Source: Prosopocoilus inquinatus (taxonomy: Eukaryota > Arthropoda > Insecta > Coleoptera > Lucanidae). From it: a stretch of 64,000 nt of DNA. The stretch is taken from positions 62,001 to 126,000 of the forward strand of contig JAYKNF010000058.1 in assembly GCA_036172665.1 (NCBI GenBank), written 5' to 3'. Of this stretch, positions 39,312 to 53,000 are shown in pieces (the first letter of the stretch is position 1; every line of letters begins with the position of its first letter). Made by a program: the position numbers and the translations under genes. Under the pieces are notes generated by a model, which did no database searches, was not told the origin of the DNA, and saw only the letters and a program-made list of their open reading frames with translations.

Positions 39312-41030
39312 CGTCAAATAACATGTTAGATAAGTAAGGATCGTTTAGATACATCACAGGAACAACGCTAATACGTGTTGTTTCGTTCAAAACTATTTCC
39401 AGCTTCTACTGCGTCCGAGAACTTTGTATCTCTAATCAGAGTTACTGGAGTCCGTCCAAACGCCAAATAACATGATAGATGAGTAAGGATCGATTAGTTA
39501 CATGACAGGAACAACGCTAATATGTGTTGTTTCGTTTAAAACTATTTCCAGCTGCTGCTGCGTCCGAAAATTTCGTATCTCACATTAGAGTTACTGGAGT
39601 CCATCGAAACGTCAAATAACATAGTAGCTAAGTAAGGATCGATTAGATACATCACAGGAACAACGCTAATACGTGTTTTTTCGTTCTAAACTATTTCCAG
39701 CTTCTGCTGCGTCCAAAAACTTTGTATCTCACATCAGAGTTACTGGAGTCCATCCAAACGTCAAATAACATGATAGATGAGTAAGGATCGATTAGATACA
39801 TCACAGGAACAACGCTAATACGTGTTGTTTCGTTTAAAACTATTTCCAGCTTCTGCTGCGTCCGAAAACGTCGTATCTCACATCAGAGTTACTGGAGTGC
39901 ATCGAAACGTCAAATAACATGATAGATAAGTAAGGATCGATTAGATACAGCACAGGAACAACGCTAATACGTGTTGTTTCGTTTGAAACTATTTCTAGCT
40001 TCAGCTGCGTCCGAGAACTTCGTATCTAACATCAAAGTTACTGGAGTCCATCGAAACGCCAAATAACATGATAGATGAGTAAGGATCGATTAGATACATC
40101 ACAGGAACAACGCTAATGCGTGTTGTTTCGTTTAAAACTATTTCCAGCTTATGCTGCGTCCGAAGATTTCGTATCTTACATCAGAGATACTGGAGTACAT
40201 CCAAACGTCAAATAACATGATAGATGAGTAAGGATCGATTAGATACATCACAGGAACAACGCTAATACGTGTTGTTTCGTTTAAAACTATTTCCAGCTCC
40301 TGCTGCGTCCAAAAACTTTGTATCTCACATCAGAGTTACTGGAGTCCATCCAAACGTAAAATAACATGATAGATGAGTAAGGATCGATTAGATACATCAC
40401 AGGAACATCGCTAATGCGTGTTGTTTCGTTTAAAACTATTTCCAGCTTCTGCTGCGTCCGAAAACATCGTATCTCACATCAGAGTTACTTGAGTCCATCG
40501 AAACGTCAAATAACATGTTAGATAAGTAAGGATCGATTAGATACATCACAGGAGCAACGCTAATGCGTGTTGTTTCGTTTAAAACTATTTCCAGCTTATG
40601 CTGCGTCCGAAGATATCGTATCTCACATCAGAGATACTGGAGTCCATCCAAACGTCAAATAACATGACAGATGAGTAAGGATCGATTAGATACATCACAG
40701 GAACAACGCTAATGCGTGTTGTTTCGTTTAAAACTATTTCCAGCTTCTGCTGCGTCCGAAAACGTCGTATCTCACATCAGAGCTACTGGAGTTCATCGAA
40801 ACGCCAAATAACATGATAGATGAGTAAGGATCGATTAGATACATCACAGGAACAACGCTAATACGTGTTGTTTCATTTAAAACTATTTCCAGCTCCTGCT
40901 GCGTCCAAAAACTTTGTATCTCACATCAGACTTACTGGAGTCCATCCAAACGTCAAATAACATGTTAGATAAGTAAGGATCGTTTAGATACATCACAGGA
41001 ACAACGCTAATACGTGTTGTTTCGTTCAAA

Positions 41031-41993
41031 ACTATTTCCAGCTTCTGCTGCGTCCGAAAACGTCGTATCTCACATCAGAGCTACTGGAGTCCATCGAAAC
41101 GCCAAATAACATGATAGATGAGTAAGGATCGATTAGATACATCACAGGAACAACGCTAATACGTGTTGTTTCATTTAAAACTATTTCCAGCTTCAGCTGC
41201 GTCCGAGAACTTCGTATCTCACATCAAAGTTACTGGAGTCCATCGAAACGCCAAATAACATGATAGAAGAGTAAGTATCGATTAGATACATCACAGGAAC
41301 AACGCTAATGCGTGTTGTTTCGTTTAAAACTATTTCCAGCTTCTGCTGCGTCCGAAAACGTCGTATCTCACATCAGAGCTACTGGAGTCCATCGAAACGA
41401 CAAATAACATGATAGATGAGTAAGGATTGATTAGATACAGCACAGGAACAACGCTAATACGTGTTGTTTCGTTTAAAACTATTTCCAGCTCCTGCTGCGT
41501 CCAAAAACGTCGTATCTCTCATCAGAGTTACTGGAGTCCGTCCAAACGTCAAATAACATGATAGATGAGTAAGGATCGATTAGTTACATCACAGTAACAA
41601 CGCTAATATGTGTTGTTTCGTTTAAAACTATTTCCAGCTGCTGCTGCGTCCGAAAATTTCGTATCTCACATTAGAGTTACTGGAGTCCATCGAAACGTCA
41701 AATAACATAGTAGCTAAGTAAGGATCGATTAGATACATCACAGGAACAACGCTAATACGTGTTTTTTCGTTCTAAACTATTTCCAGCTACTGCTGCGTCC
41801 AAAAACTTTGTATCTCACATCAGAGTTACTGGAGTCCATCCAAACGTCAAATAACATGATAGATGAGTAAGGATCGATTAGATACATCCCAGGAACAACG
41901 CTAATACGTGTTGTTTCGTTTAAAACTATTTCCAGCTTCTGCTGCGTCCGAAAACTTCGTATCTCACATCAGAGTTACTGGAGTGCATCGAAA
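41031..41993 (+). repeat. Spacer between HOR pairs 2 and 3
   Basis: About six to seven monomers: end of duplication copy one (CATTTAAAAC, AGAAGAG units), the duplication junction, then GATTGATTAG, GTTACATC, CATAGTAGCTAAG and ATCCCAGG units equivalent to 36.5-37.2 kb. Confidence 0.75.
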
Positions 41994-42140
41994 CGTCAAA
42001 TAACATGATAGATAAGTAAGGATCGATTAGATACAATACAGGAACAGCGCTAATACGTGTTGTTTCGTTTAAAACTATTTCCAGCTCCTGCTGTGTCCAA
42101 AAACTGTATCTCACATCAGACTTACTGGAGTCCATCCAAA
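41994..42140 (+). repeat. 147-bp monomer, copy 7
   Basis: Same marks, with the GGAGTGCATCG context of copy 5, of which it is the 4764-bp duplicate. First unit of H6. Confidence 0.92.
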
Positions 42141-43928
42141 CGTCAAATAACATGTTAGATAAGTAAGGATCGTTTAGATACATCACAGGAACAACGCTAA
42201 TACGTGTTGTTTCGTTCAAAACTATTTCCAGCTTCTACTGCGTCCGAGAACTTTGTATCTCTAATCAGAGTTACTGGAGTCCGTCCAAACGCCAAATAAC
42301 ATGATAGATGAGTAAGGATCGATTAGTTACATGACAGGAACAACGCTAATATGTGTTGTTTCGTTTAAAACTATTTCCAGCTGCTGCTGCGTCCGAAAAT
42401 TTCGTATCTCACATTAGAGTTACTGGAGTCCATCGAAACGTCAAATAACATAGTAGCTAAGTAAGGATCGATTAGATACATCACAGGAACAACGCTAATA
42501 CGTGTTTTTTCGTTCTAAACTATTTCCAGCTTCTGCTGCGTCCAAAAACTTTGTATCTCACATCAGAGTTACTGGAGTCCATCCAAACGTCAAATAACAT
42601 GATAGATGAGTAAGGATCGATTAGATACATCACAGGAACAACGCTAATACGTGTTGTTTCGTTTAAAACTATTTCCAGCTTCTGCTGCGTCCGAAAACGT
42701 CGTATCTCACATCAGAGTTACTGGAGTGCATCGAAACGTCAAATAACATGATAGATAAGTAAGGATCGATTAGATACAGCACAGGAACAACGCTAATACG
42801 CGTTGTTTCGTTTGAAACTATTTCTAGCTTCAGCTGCGTCCGAGAACTTCGTATCTCACATCAAAGTTACTGGAGTCCATCGAAACGCCAAATAACATGA
42901 TAGATGAGTAAGGATCGATTAGATACATCACAGGAACAACGCTAATGCGTGTTGTTTCGTTTAAAACTATTTCCAGCTTATGCTGCGTCCGAAGATTTCG
43001 TATCTCACATCAGAGATACTGGAGTACATCCAAACGTCAAATAACATGATAGATGAGTAAGGATCGATTAGATACATCACAGGAACAACGCTAATACGTG
43101 TTGTTTCGTTTAAAACTATTTCCAGCTCCTGCTGCGTCCAAAAACTTTGTATCTCACATCAGAGTTACTGGAGTCCATCCAAACGTAAAATAACATGATA
43201 GATGAGTAAGGATCGATTAGATACATCACAGGAACATCGCTAATGCGTGTTGTTTCGTTTAAAACTATTTCCAGCTTCTGCTGCGTCCGAAAACATCGTA
43301 TCTCACATCAGAGTTACTTGAGTCCATCGAAACGTCAAATAACATGTTAGATAAGTAAGGATCGATTAGATACATCACAGGAGCAACGCTAATGCGTGTT
43401 GTTTCGTTTAAAACTATTTCCAGCTTATGCTGCGTCCGAAGATATCGTATCTCACATCAGAGATACTGGAGTCCATCCAAACTTCAAATAACATGACAGA
43501 TGAGTAAGGATCGATTAGATACATCACAGGAACAACGCTAATGCGTGTTGTTTCATTTAAAACTATTTCCAGCTTCTGCTGCGTCCGAAAACGTCGTATC
43601 TCACATCAGAGCTACTGGAGTCCATCGAAACGCCAAATAACATGATAGATGAGTAAGGATCGATTAGATACATCACAGGAACAACGCTAATACGTGTTGT
43701 TTCATTTAAAACTATTTCCAGCTTCAGCTGCGTCCGAGAACTTCGTATCTCACATCAAAGTTACTGGAGTCCATCGAAACGCCAAATAACATGATAGAAG
43801 AGTAAGGATCGATTAGATACATCACAGGAACAACGCTAATGCGTGTTGTTTCGTTTAAAACTATTTCCAGCTTCTGCTGCGTCCGAAAACGTCGTATCTC
43901 ACATCAGAGCTACTGGAGTCCATCGAAA

Positions 43929-44075
43929 CGCCAAATAACATGATAGATGAGTAAGGATCGATTAGATACAATACAGGAACAGCGCTAATACGTGTTGTTT
44001 CGTTTAAAACTATTTCCAGCTCCTGCTGTGTCCAAAAACTGTATCTCACATCAGACTTACTGGAGTCCATCCAAA
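43929..44075 (+). repeat. 147-bp monomer, copy 8
   Basis: Same marks; 1935 bp after copy 7. First unit of H7. Confidence 0.92.
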
Positions 44076-45800
44076 CGTCAAATAACATGTTAGATAAGTA
44101 AGGATCGTTTAGATACATCACAGGAACAACGCTAATACGTGTTGTTTCGTTCAAAACTATTTCCAGCTTCTACTGCGTCCGAGAACTTTGTATCTCTAAT
44201 CAGAGTTACTGGAGTCCGTCCAAACGCCAAATAACATGATAGATGAGTAAGGATCGATTAGTTACATGACAGGAACAACGCTAATATGTGTTGTTTCGTT
44301 TAAAACTATTTCCAGCTGCTGCTGCGTCCGAAAATTTCGTATCTCACATTAGAGTTACTGGAGTCCATCGAAACGTCAAATAACATAGTAGCTAAGTAAG
44401 GATCGATTAGATACATCACAGGAACAACGCTAATACGTGTTTTTTCGTTCTAAACTATTTCCAGCTTCTGCTGCGTCCAAAAACTTTGTATCTCACATCA
44501 GAGTTACTGGAGTCCATCCAAACGTCAAATAACATGATAGATGAGTAAGGATCGATTAGATACATCACAGGAACAACGCTAATACGTGTTGTTTCGTTTA
44601 AAACTATTTCCAGCTTCTGCTGCGTCCGAAAACGTCGTATCTCACATCAGAGTTACTGGAGTGCATCGAAACGTCAAATAACATGATAGATAAGTAAGGA
44701 TCGATTAGATACAGCACAGGAACAACGCTAATACGTGTTGTTTCGTTTGAAACTATTTCTAGCTTCAGCTGCGTCCGAGAACTTCGTATCTAACATCAAA
44801 GTTACTGGAGTCCATCGAAACGCCAAATAACATGATAGATGAGTAAGGATCGATTAGATACATCACAGGAACAACGCTAATGCGTGTTGTTTCGTTTAAA
44901 ACTATTTCCAGCTTATGCTGCGTCCGAAGATTTCGTATCTTACATCAGAGATACTGGAGTACATCCAAACGTCAAATAACATGATAGATGAGTAAGGATC
45001 GATTAGATACATCACAGGAACAACGCTAATACGTGTTGTTTCGTTTAAAACTATTTCCAGCTCCTGCTGCGTCCAAAAACTTTGTATCTCACATCAGAGT
45101 TACTGGAGTCCATCCAAACGTAAAATAACATGATAGATGAGTAAGGATCGATTAGATACATCACAGGAACATCGCTAATGCGTGTTGTTTCGTTTAAAAC
45201 TATTTCCAGCTTCTGCTGCGTCCGAAAACATCGTATCTCACATCAGAGTTACTTGAGTCCATCGAAACGTCAAATAACATGTTAGATAAGTAAGGATCGA
45301 TTAGATACATCACAGGAGCAACGCTAATGCGTGTTGTTTCGTTTAAAACTATTTCCAGCTTATGCTGCGTCCGAAGATATCGTATCTCACATCAGAGATA
45401 CTGGAGTCCATCCAAACGTCAAATAACATGACAGATGAGTAAGGATCGATTAGATACATCACAGGAACAACGCTAATGCGTGTTGTTTCGTTTAAAACTA
45501 TTTCCAGCTTCTGCTGCGTCCGAAAACGTCGTATCTCACATCAGAGCTACTGGAGTTCATCGAAACGCCAAATAACATGATAGATGAGTAAGGATCGATT
45601 AGATACATCACAGGAACAACGCTAATACGTGTTGTTTCATTTAAAACTATTTCCAGCTCCTGCTGCGTCCAAAAACTTTGTATCTCACATCAGACTTACT
45701 GGAGTCCATCCAAACGTCAAATAACATGTTAGATAAGTAAGGATCGTTTAGATACATCACAGGAACAACGCTAATACGTGTTGTTTCGTTCAAAACTATT

Positions 45801-46161
45801 TCCAGCTTCTGCTGCGTCCGAAAACGTCGTATCTCACATCAGAGCTACTGGAGTCCATCGAAACGCCAAATAACATGATAGATGAGTAAGGATCGATTAG
45901 ATACATCACAGGAACAACGCTAATACGTGTTGTTTCATTTAAAACTATTTCCAGCTTCAGCTGCGTCCGAGAACTTCGTATCTCACATCAAAGTTACTGG
46001 AGTCCATCGAAACGCCAAATAACATGATAGAAGAGTAAGGATCGATTAGATACATCACAGGAACAACGCTAATGCGTGTTGTTTCGTTTAAAACTATTTC
46101 CAGCTTCTGCTGCGTCCGAAAACGTCGTATCTCACATCAGAGCTACTGGAGTCCATCGAAA
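45801..46161 (+). repeat. Spacer between HOR pairs 3 and 4
   Basis: Two to three monomers (GAGCTACTGG with CGCC, CATTTAAAAC with CAGCTGCG, AGAAGAG), shorter than the spacers before pairs 2 and 3. Confidence 0.7.
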
Positions 46162-46308
46162 CGCCAAATAACATGATAGATGAGTAAGGATCGATTAGAT
46201 ACAATACAGGAACAGCGCTAATACGTGTTGTTTCGTTTAAAACTATTTCCAGCTCCTGCTGTGTCCAAAAACTGTATCTCACATCAGACTTACTGGAGTC
46301 CATCCAAA
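46162..46308 (+). repeat. 147-bp monomer, copy 9
   Basis: Same marks; 2233 bp after copy 8. First unit of H8. Confidence 0.92.
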
Positions 46309-48096
46309 CGTCAAATAACATGTTAGATAAGTAAGGATCGTTTAGATACATCACAGGAACAACGCTAATACGTGTTGTTTCGTTCAAAACTATTTCCAGC
46401 TTCTACTGCGTCCGAGAACTTTGTATCTCTAATCAGAGTTACTGGAGTCCGTCCAAACGCCAAATAACATGATAGATGAGTAAGGATCGATTAGTTACAT
46501 GACAGGAACAACGCTAATATGTGTTGTTTCGTTTAAAACTATTTCCAGCTGCTGCTGCGTCCGAAAATTTCGTATCTCACATTAGAGTTACTGGAGTCCA
46601 TCGAAACGTCAAATAACATAGTAGCTAAGTAAGGATCGATTAGATACATCACAGGAACAACGCTAATACGTGTTTTTTCGTTCTAAACTATTTCCAGCTT
46701 CTGCTGCGTCCAAAAACTTTGTATCTCACATCAGAGTTACTGGAGTCCATCCAAACGTCAAATAACATGATAGATGAGTAAGGATCGATTAGATACATCA
46801 CAGGAACAACGCTAATACGTGTTGTTTCGTTTAAAACTATTTCCAGCTTCTGCTGCGTCCGAAAACGTCGTATCTCACATCAGAGTTACTGGAGTGCATC
46901 GAAACGTCAAATAACATGATAGATAAGTAAGGATCGATTAGATACAGCACAGGAACAACGCTAATACGTGTTGTTTCGTTTGAAACTATTTCTAGCTTCA
47001 GCTGCGTCCGAGAACTTCGTATCTCACATCAAAGTTACTGGAGTCCATCGAAACGCCAAATAACATGATAGATGAGTAAGGATCGATTAGATACATCACA
47101 GGAACAACGCTAATGCGTGTTGTTTCGTTTAAAACTATTTCCAGCTTATGCTGCGTCCGAAGATTTCGTATCTCACATCAGAGATACTGGAGTACATCCA
47201 AACGTCAAATAACATGATAGATGAGTAAGGATCGATTAGATACATCACAGGAACAACGCTAATACGTGTTGTTTCGTTTAAAACTATTTCCAGCTCCTGC
47301 TGCGTCCAAAAACTTTGTATCTCACATCAGAGTTACTGGAGTCCATCCAAACGTAAAATAACATGATAGATGAGTAAGGATCGATTAGATACATCACAGG
47401 AACATCGCTAATGCGTGTTGTTTCGTTTAAAACTATTTCCAGCTTCTGCTGCGTCCGAAAACATCGTATCTCACATCAGAGTTACTTGAGTCCATTGAAA
47501 CGTCAAATAACATGTTAGATAAGTAAGGATCGATTAGATACATCACAGGAGCAACGCTAATGCGTGTTGTTTCGTTTAAAACTATTTCCAGCTTATGCTG
47601 CGTCCGAAGATATCGTATCTCACATCAGAGATACTGGAGTCCATCCAAACTTCAAATAACATGACAGATGAGTAAGGATCGATTAGATACATCACAGGAA
47701 CAACGCTAATGCGTGTTGTTTCATTTAAAACTATTTCCAGCTTCTGCTGCGTCCGAAAACGTCGTATCTCACATCAGAGCTACTGGAGTCCATCGAAACG
47801 CCAAATAACATGATAGATGAGTAAGGATCGATTAGATACATCACAGGAACAACGCTAATACGTGTTGTTTCATTTAAAACTATTTCCAGCTTCAGCTGCG
47901 TCCGAGAACTTCGTATTTCACATCAAAGTTACTGGAGTCCATCGAAACGCCAAATAACATGATAGAAGAGTAAGGATCGATTAGATACATCACAGGAACA
48001 ACGCTAATGCGTGTTGTTTCGTTTAAAACTATTTCCAGCTTCTGCTGCGTCCGAAAACGTCGTATCTCACATCAGAGCTACTGGAGTCCATCGAAA

Positions 48097-48243
48097 CGCC
48101 AAATAACATGATAGATGAGTAAGGATCGATTAGATACAATACAGGAACAGCGCTAATACGTGTTGTTTCGTTTAAAACTATTTCCAGCTCCTGCTGTGTC
48201 CAAAAACTGTATCTCACATCAGACTTACTGGAGTCCATCCAAA
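48097..48243 (+). repeat. 147-bp monomer, copy 10
   Basis: Same marks; 1935 bp after copy 9. First unit of H9 and the last unit of this lineage in the window. Confidence 0.92.
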
Positions 48244-50019
48244 CGTCAAATAACATGTTAGATAAGTAAGGATCGTTTAGATACATCACAGGAACAACGC
48301 TAATACGTGTTGTTTCGTTCAAAACTATTTCCAGCTTCTACTGCGTCCGAGAACTTTGTATCTCTAATCAGAGTTACTGGAGTCCGTCCAAACGCCAAAT
48401 AACATGATAGATGAGTAAGGATCGATTAGTTACATGACAGGAACAACGCTAATATGTGTTGTTTCGTTTAAAACTATTTCCAGCTGCTGCTGCGTCCGAA
48501 AATTTCGTATCTCACATTAGAGTTACTGGAGTCCATCGAAACGTCAAATAACATAGTAGCTAAGTAAGGATCGATTAGATACATCACAGGAACAACGCTA
48601 ATACGTGTTTTTTCGTTCTAAACTATTTCCAGCTTCTGCTGCGTCCAAAAACTTTGTATCTCACATCAGAGTTACTGGAGTCCATCCAAACGTCAAATAA
48701 CATGATAGATGAGTAAGGATCGATTAGATACATCACAGGAACAACGCTAATACGCGTTGTTTCGTTTAAAACTATTTCCAGCTTCTGCTGCGTCCGAAAA
48801 CGTCGTATCTCACATCAGAGTTACTGGAGTGCATCGAAACGTCAAATAACATGATAGATAAGTAAGGATCGATTAGATACAGCACAGGAACAACGCTAAT
48901 ACGTGTTGTTTCGTTTGAAACTATTTCTAGCTTCAGCTGCGTCCGAGAACTTCGTATCTAACATCAAAGTTACTGGAGTCCATCGAAACGCCAAATAACA
49001 TGATAGATGAGTAAGGATCGATTAGATACATCACAGGAACAACGCTAATGCGTGTTGTTTCGTTTAAAACTATTTCCAGCTTATGCTGCGTCCGAAGATT
49101 TCGTATCTTACATCAGAGATACTGGAGTACATCCAAACGTCAAATAACATGATAGATGAGTAAGGATCGATTAGATACATCACAGGAACAACGCTAATAC
49201 GTGTTGTTTCGTTTAAAACTATTTCCAGCTCCTGCTGCGTCCAAAAACTTTGTATCTCACATCAGAGTTACTGGAGTCCATCCAAACGTAAAATAACATG
49301 ATAGATGAGTAAGGATCGATTAGATACATCACAGGAACATCGCTAATGCGTGTTGTTTCGTTTAAAACTATTTCCAGCTTCTGCTGCGTCCGAAAACATC
49401 GTATCTCACATCAGAGTTACTTGAGTCCATCGAAACGTCAAATAACATGTTAGATAAGTAAGGATCGATTAGATACATCACAGGAGCAACGCTAATGCGT
49501 GTTGTTTCGTTTAAAACTATTTCCAGCTTATGCTGCGTCCGAAGATATCGTATCTCACATCAGAGATACTGGAGTCCATCCAAACGTCAAATAACATGAC
49601 AGATGAGTAAGGATCGATTAGATACATCACAGGAACAACGCTAATGCGTGTTGTTTAGTTTAAAACTATTTCCAGCTTCTGCTGCGTCCGAAAACGTCGT
49701 ATCTCACATCAGAGCTACTGGAGTCCATCGAAACGCCAAATAACATGATAGATGAGTAAGGATCGATTAGATACATCACAGGAACAACGCTAATACGTGT
49801 TGTTTCATTTAAAACTATTTCCAGCTCCTGCTGCGTCCAAAAACTTTGTATCTCACATCAGACTTACTGGAGTCCATCCAAACGTCAAATAACATGTTAG
49901 ATAAGTAAGGATCGTTTAGATACATCACAGGAACAACGCTAATACGTGTTGTTTCGTTCAAAACTATTTCCAGCTTCTGCTGCGTCCAAAAACTTTGTAT
50001 CTCACATCAGAGTTACTGG

Positions 50020-53000
50020 AGTCCAACCAAACGTCAAATAACATGATAGATGAGTAAGGATCGATTAGATACATCACAGGAACAACGTTAATGCGTGTTG
50101 TTTCGTTTAAAACTATTTCCAGCTTCTGCTGCGTCCGAAAATTTCGTTTCTCACATTAGAGTTACTGGAGTCCATCGAAACGTCAAATAACATGATAGAT
50201 GAGTAAGTATCGATTAGATACATCACAGGAACAACGCTAATGCGTGTTGTTTCGTTTAAAACTATTTCCAGCTTCTGCTGCGTCCGAAAACGTCGTATCT
50301 CACATCAGAGCTACTGGAGTCCATCGAAACGCCAAATAACATGATAGATGAGTAAGGATCGATTAGATACATCACAGGAACAACGCTAGTACGTGTTGTT
50401 TAATTTAAAACTATTTCCAGCTTCAGCTGCGTCCGAGAACTTCGTATCTCACATCAATGTTACTGGAGTCCATCGAAACGCCAAATAACATGATAGATGA
50501 GTAAGGATCGATTAGATACATCACAGGAACAACGCTAATGCGTGTTGTTTCCTTTAAAACTATTTCCAGCTACTGCTGCGTCCGAAAACGTCGTATCTCA
50601 TATCAGAGCTACTGGAGTCCATCGAAACGCCAAATAACATGATAAATGAGTAAGGATCGATTAGATACATCTCAGGAACAACGCTAATACGAGTTGTTTC
50701 GTTTCAAACTATTTCCAGCTCCTGCTGCGTCCAAAAACTTTGTATCTCACATCAGACTTACTGGAGTCCATCCAAACGTCAAATAACATGTTAGATAAGT
50801 AAGGATTGTTTAGATACATCACAGGAACAACGCTAATGCGTGTTGTTTCGTTTAAAACTATTTCCAGCTTCTGCTGCGTCCGAAAATTTCGTATCTCACA
50901 TCAGAGATACTGGAGTCCATCCAAACGTCAAATAACATGATAGATGAGTAAGGATCGATTAGATACATCACAGGAACAACGCTAATACGTGTTGTTTCGT
51001 TTAAAACTATTTCTAGCTCCTGCTGCGTCCAAAAACTTCGTATCTCACATCAGAGTTACTAGAGTCCATCGAAACGTCAAATAACATGATAGATGAGTAA
51101 GGATCGATTAGATACATCACAGGAACAACGCTAATGCGTGTTGTTTCATTTAAAACTATTTCCAGCTTCTACTGCGTCCGAAAATTTCGTTTCTCACATT
51201 AGAGTTACTGGAGTCCATCGAGACGTCAAATAACATGATAGATGAGTAAGTATCGATTAGATACATCACAGGAACAAGGCTAATGCGTGTTGTTTCGTTT
51301 AAAACTATTTCCAGCTTCTGCTGCGTCCGAAAACGTCGTATCTCACATCAGAGCTACTGGAGTACATCGAAACGCCAAATAACATGATAGATGAGTAAGG
51401 ATCGATTAGATACATCACAGGAACAACGCTAATACGTGTTGTTTCCTTTAAAACTATTTCCAGCTTCAGCTGCGTCCGAGAACTTCGTATCTCACATCAA
51501 AGTTACTGGAGTCCATCGAAACGCCAAATAACGTGATAGATGAGTAATGATCGATTAGATACATCACAGGAACAACGCTAATGCGTGTTGTTTCGTTTAA
51601 AACTCTTTCCAGCTTATGCTGCGTCCGAAGAGTTCGTATCTCACATCAGAGATACTGGAGTACATCCAAACGTCAAATAACATGATAGATGAGTAAGGAT
51701 CGATTAGATACATCACAGGAACAACGCTAATACGTGTTGTTTCGTTTAAAACTATTTCCAGCTCCTGCTGCGTCCAAAAACTTTGTATCTCACATCAGAG
51801 TTACTGGAGTCCATCCAAACGTAAAATAACATGATAGATGAGTAAGGATCGATTAGATACATCACAGGAACAACGCTAATACGTGTTGTTTCGTTTAAAA
51901 CTATTTCTAGCTCCTGCTGCGTCCAAAAACTTCGTATCTCACATCAGAGTTACTAGAGTCCATCGAAACGTCAAATAACATGATAGATGAGTAAGGATCG
52001 ATTAGATACATCACAGGAACAACGCTAATGCGTGTTGTTTCATTTAAAACTATTTCCAGCTTCTGCTGCGTCCGAAAACGTCGTATCTCACATCAGAGCT
52101 ACTGGAGTCCATCGAAACGCCAAATAACATGATAGATGAGTAAGGATCGATTAGATACATCACAGGAACAACGCTAATACGTGTTGTTTCCTTTAAAACT
52201 ATTTCCAGCTTCAGCTGCGTCCGAGAACTTCGTATCTCACATCAAAGTTACTGGAGTCCATCGAAACGCCAAATAACGTGATAGATGAGTAATGATCGAT
52301 TAGATACATCACAGGAACAACGCTAATGCGTGTTGTTTCGTTTAAAACTCTTTCCAGCTTATGCTGCGTCCAAAAACTTTGTATCTCACATCAGACTTAC
52401 TGGAGTCCAACCAAACGTCAAATAACATGATAGATGAGTAAGGATCGATTAGATACATCACAGGAACAACGTTAATGCGTGTTGTTTCGTTTAAAACTAT
52501 TTCCAGCTTCTGCTGCGTCCGAAAATTTCGTTTCTCACATTAGAGTTACTGGAGTCCATCGAAACGTCAAATAACATGATAGATGAGTAAGTATCGATTA
52601 GATACATCACAGGAACAACGCTAATGCGTGTTGTTTCGTTTAAAACTATTTCCAGCTTCTGCTGCGTCCGAAAACGTCGTATCTCACATCAGAGCTACTG
52701 GAGTCCATCGAAACGCCAAATAACATGATAGATGAGTAAGGATCGATTAGATACATCACAGGAACAACGCTAGTACGTGTTGTTTCCTTTAAAACTATTT
52801 CCAGCTTCAGCTGCGTCCGAGAACTTCGTATCTCACATCAATGTTACTGGAGTCCATCGAAACGCCAAATAACATGATAGATGAGTAAGGATCGATTAGA
52901 TACATCACAGGAACAACGCTAATGCGTGTTGTTTCCTTTAAAACTATTTCCAGCTACTGCTGCGTCCGAAAACGTCGTATCTCATATCAGAGCTACTGGA

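Larger units (their letters stand above)
37230..41030 (+). repeat. HOR pair 2 (H4 type A, H5 type B)
   Basis: H4 (37230-39164) has the type A marks, including CAAACTTCAAATAACATGAC near 38715. H5 (from 39165) has type B marks at 40028 and about 40181 and CAAACGTCAAATAACATGAC near 40650. The B tail is again replaced by AGCTCCTGCTG and CGTTTAGATAC units. Offset to pair 1 is 6848 bp. Confidence 0.85.
41994..45800 (+). repeat. HOR pair 3 (H6 type A, H7 type B)
   Basis: H6 (41994-43928) carries type A marks with CAAACTTCAAATAACATGAC near 43480. H7 (from 43929) carries TATCTAACATC at 44792, TATCTTACATC near 44940 and CAAACGTCAAATAACATGAC near 45415. It is the 4764-bp duplicate of pair 2. Confidence 0.85.
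36510..46037 (+). repeat. 32-monomer (4764-bp) tandem duplication
   Basis: Copy one, about 36510-41273, and copy two, about 41274-46037, align at offset 4764 (32 x 149 minus 4, two 147-bp units each). Paired marks are CACAGTAACAAC (about 36826/41590), GGAGTTCATCG (40789/45553), TATCTAACATC (40028/44792) and TATCTTACATC. The junction unit 41249-41397 joins AGAAGAG to GTAAGTATCG, a pairing I saw nowhere else. A private ATACGCGTTG occurs in copy two near 42797. Confidence 0.88.
46162..50031 (+). repeat. HOR pair 4 (H8 type A, H9 type B)
   Basis: H8 (46162-48096) has type A marks and private changes: CCATTGAAACG near 47495 and CGTATTTCACATC near 47917. H9 (48097-50031) has type B marks at 48960 and about 49109. 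About 42.0-45.81 kb matches 46.17-49.98 kb at offset 4168, and about 31.2-34.24 kb matches 47.0-50.02 kb at offset 15780. Private marks are ATACGCGTTG near 48752 and TTTAGTTT near 49655. Confidence 0.85.
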
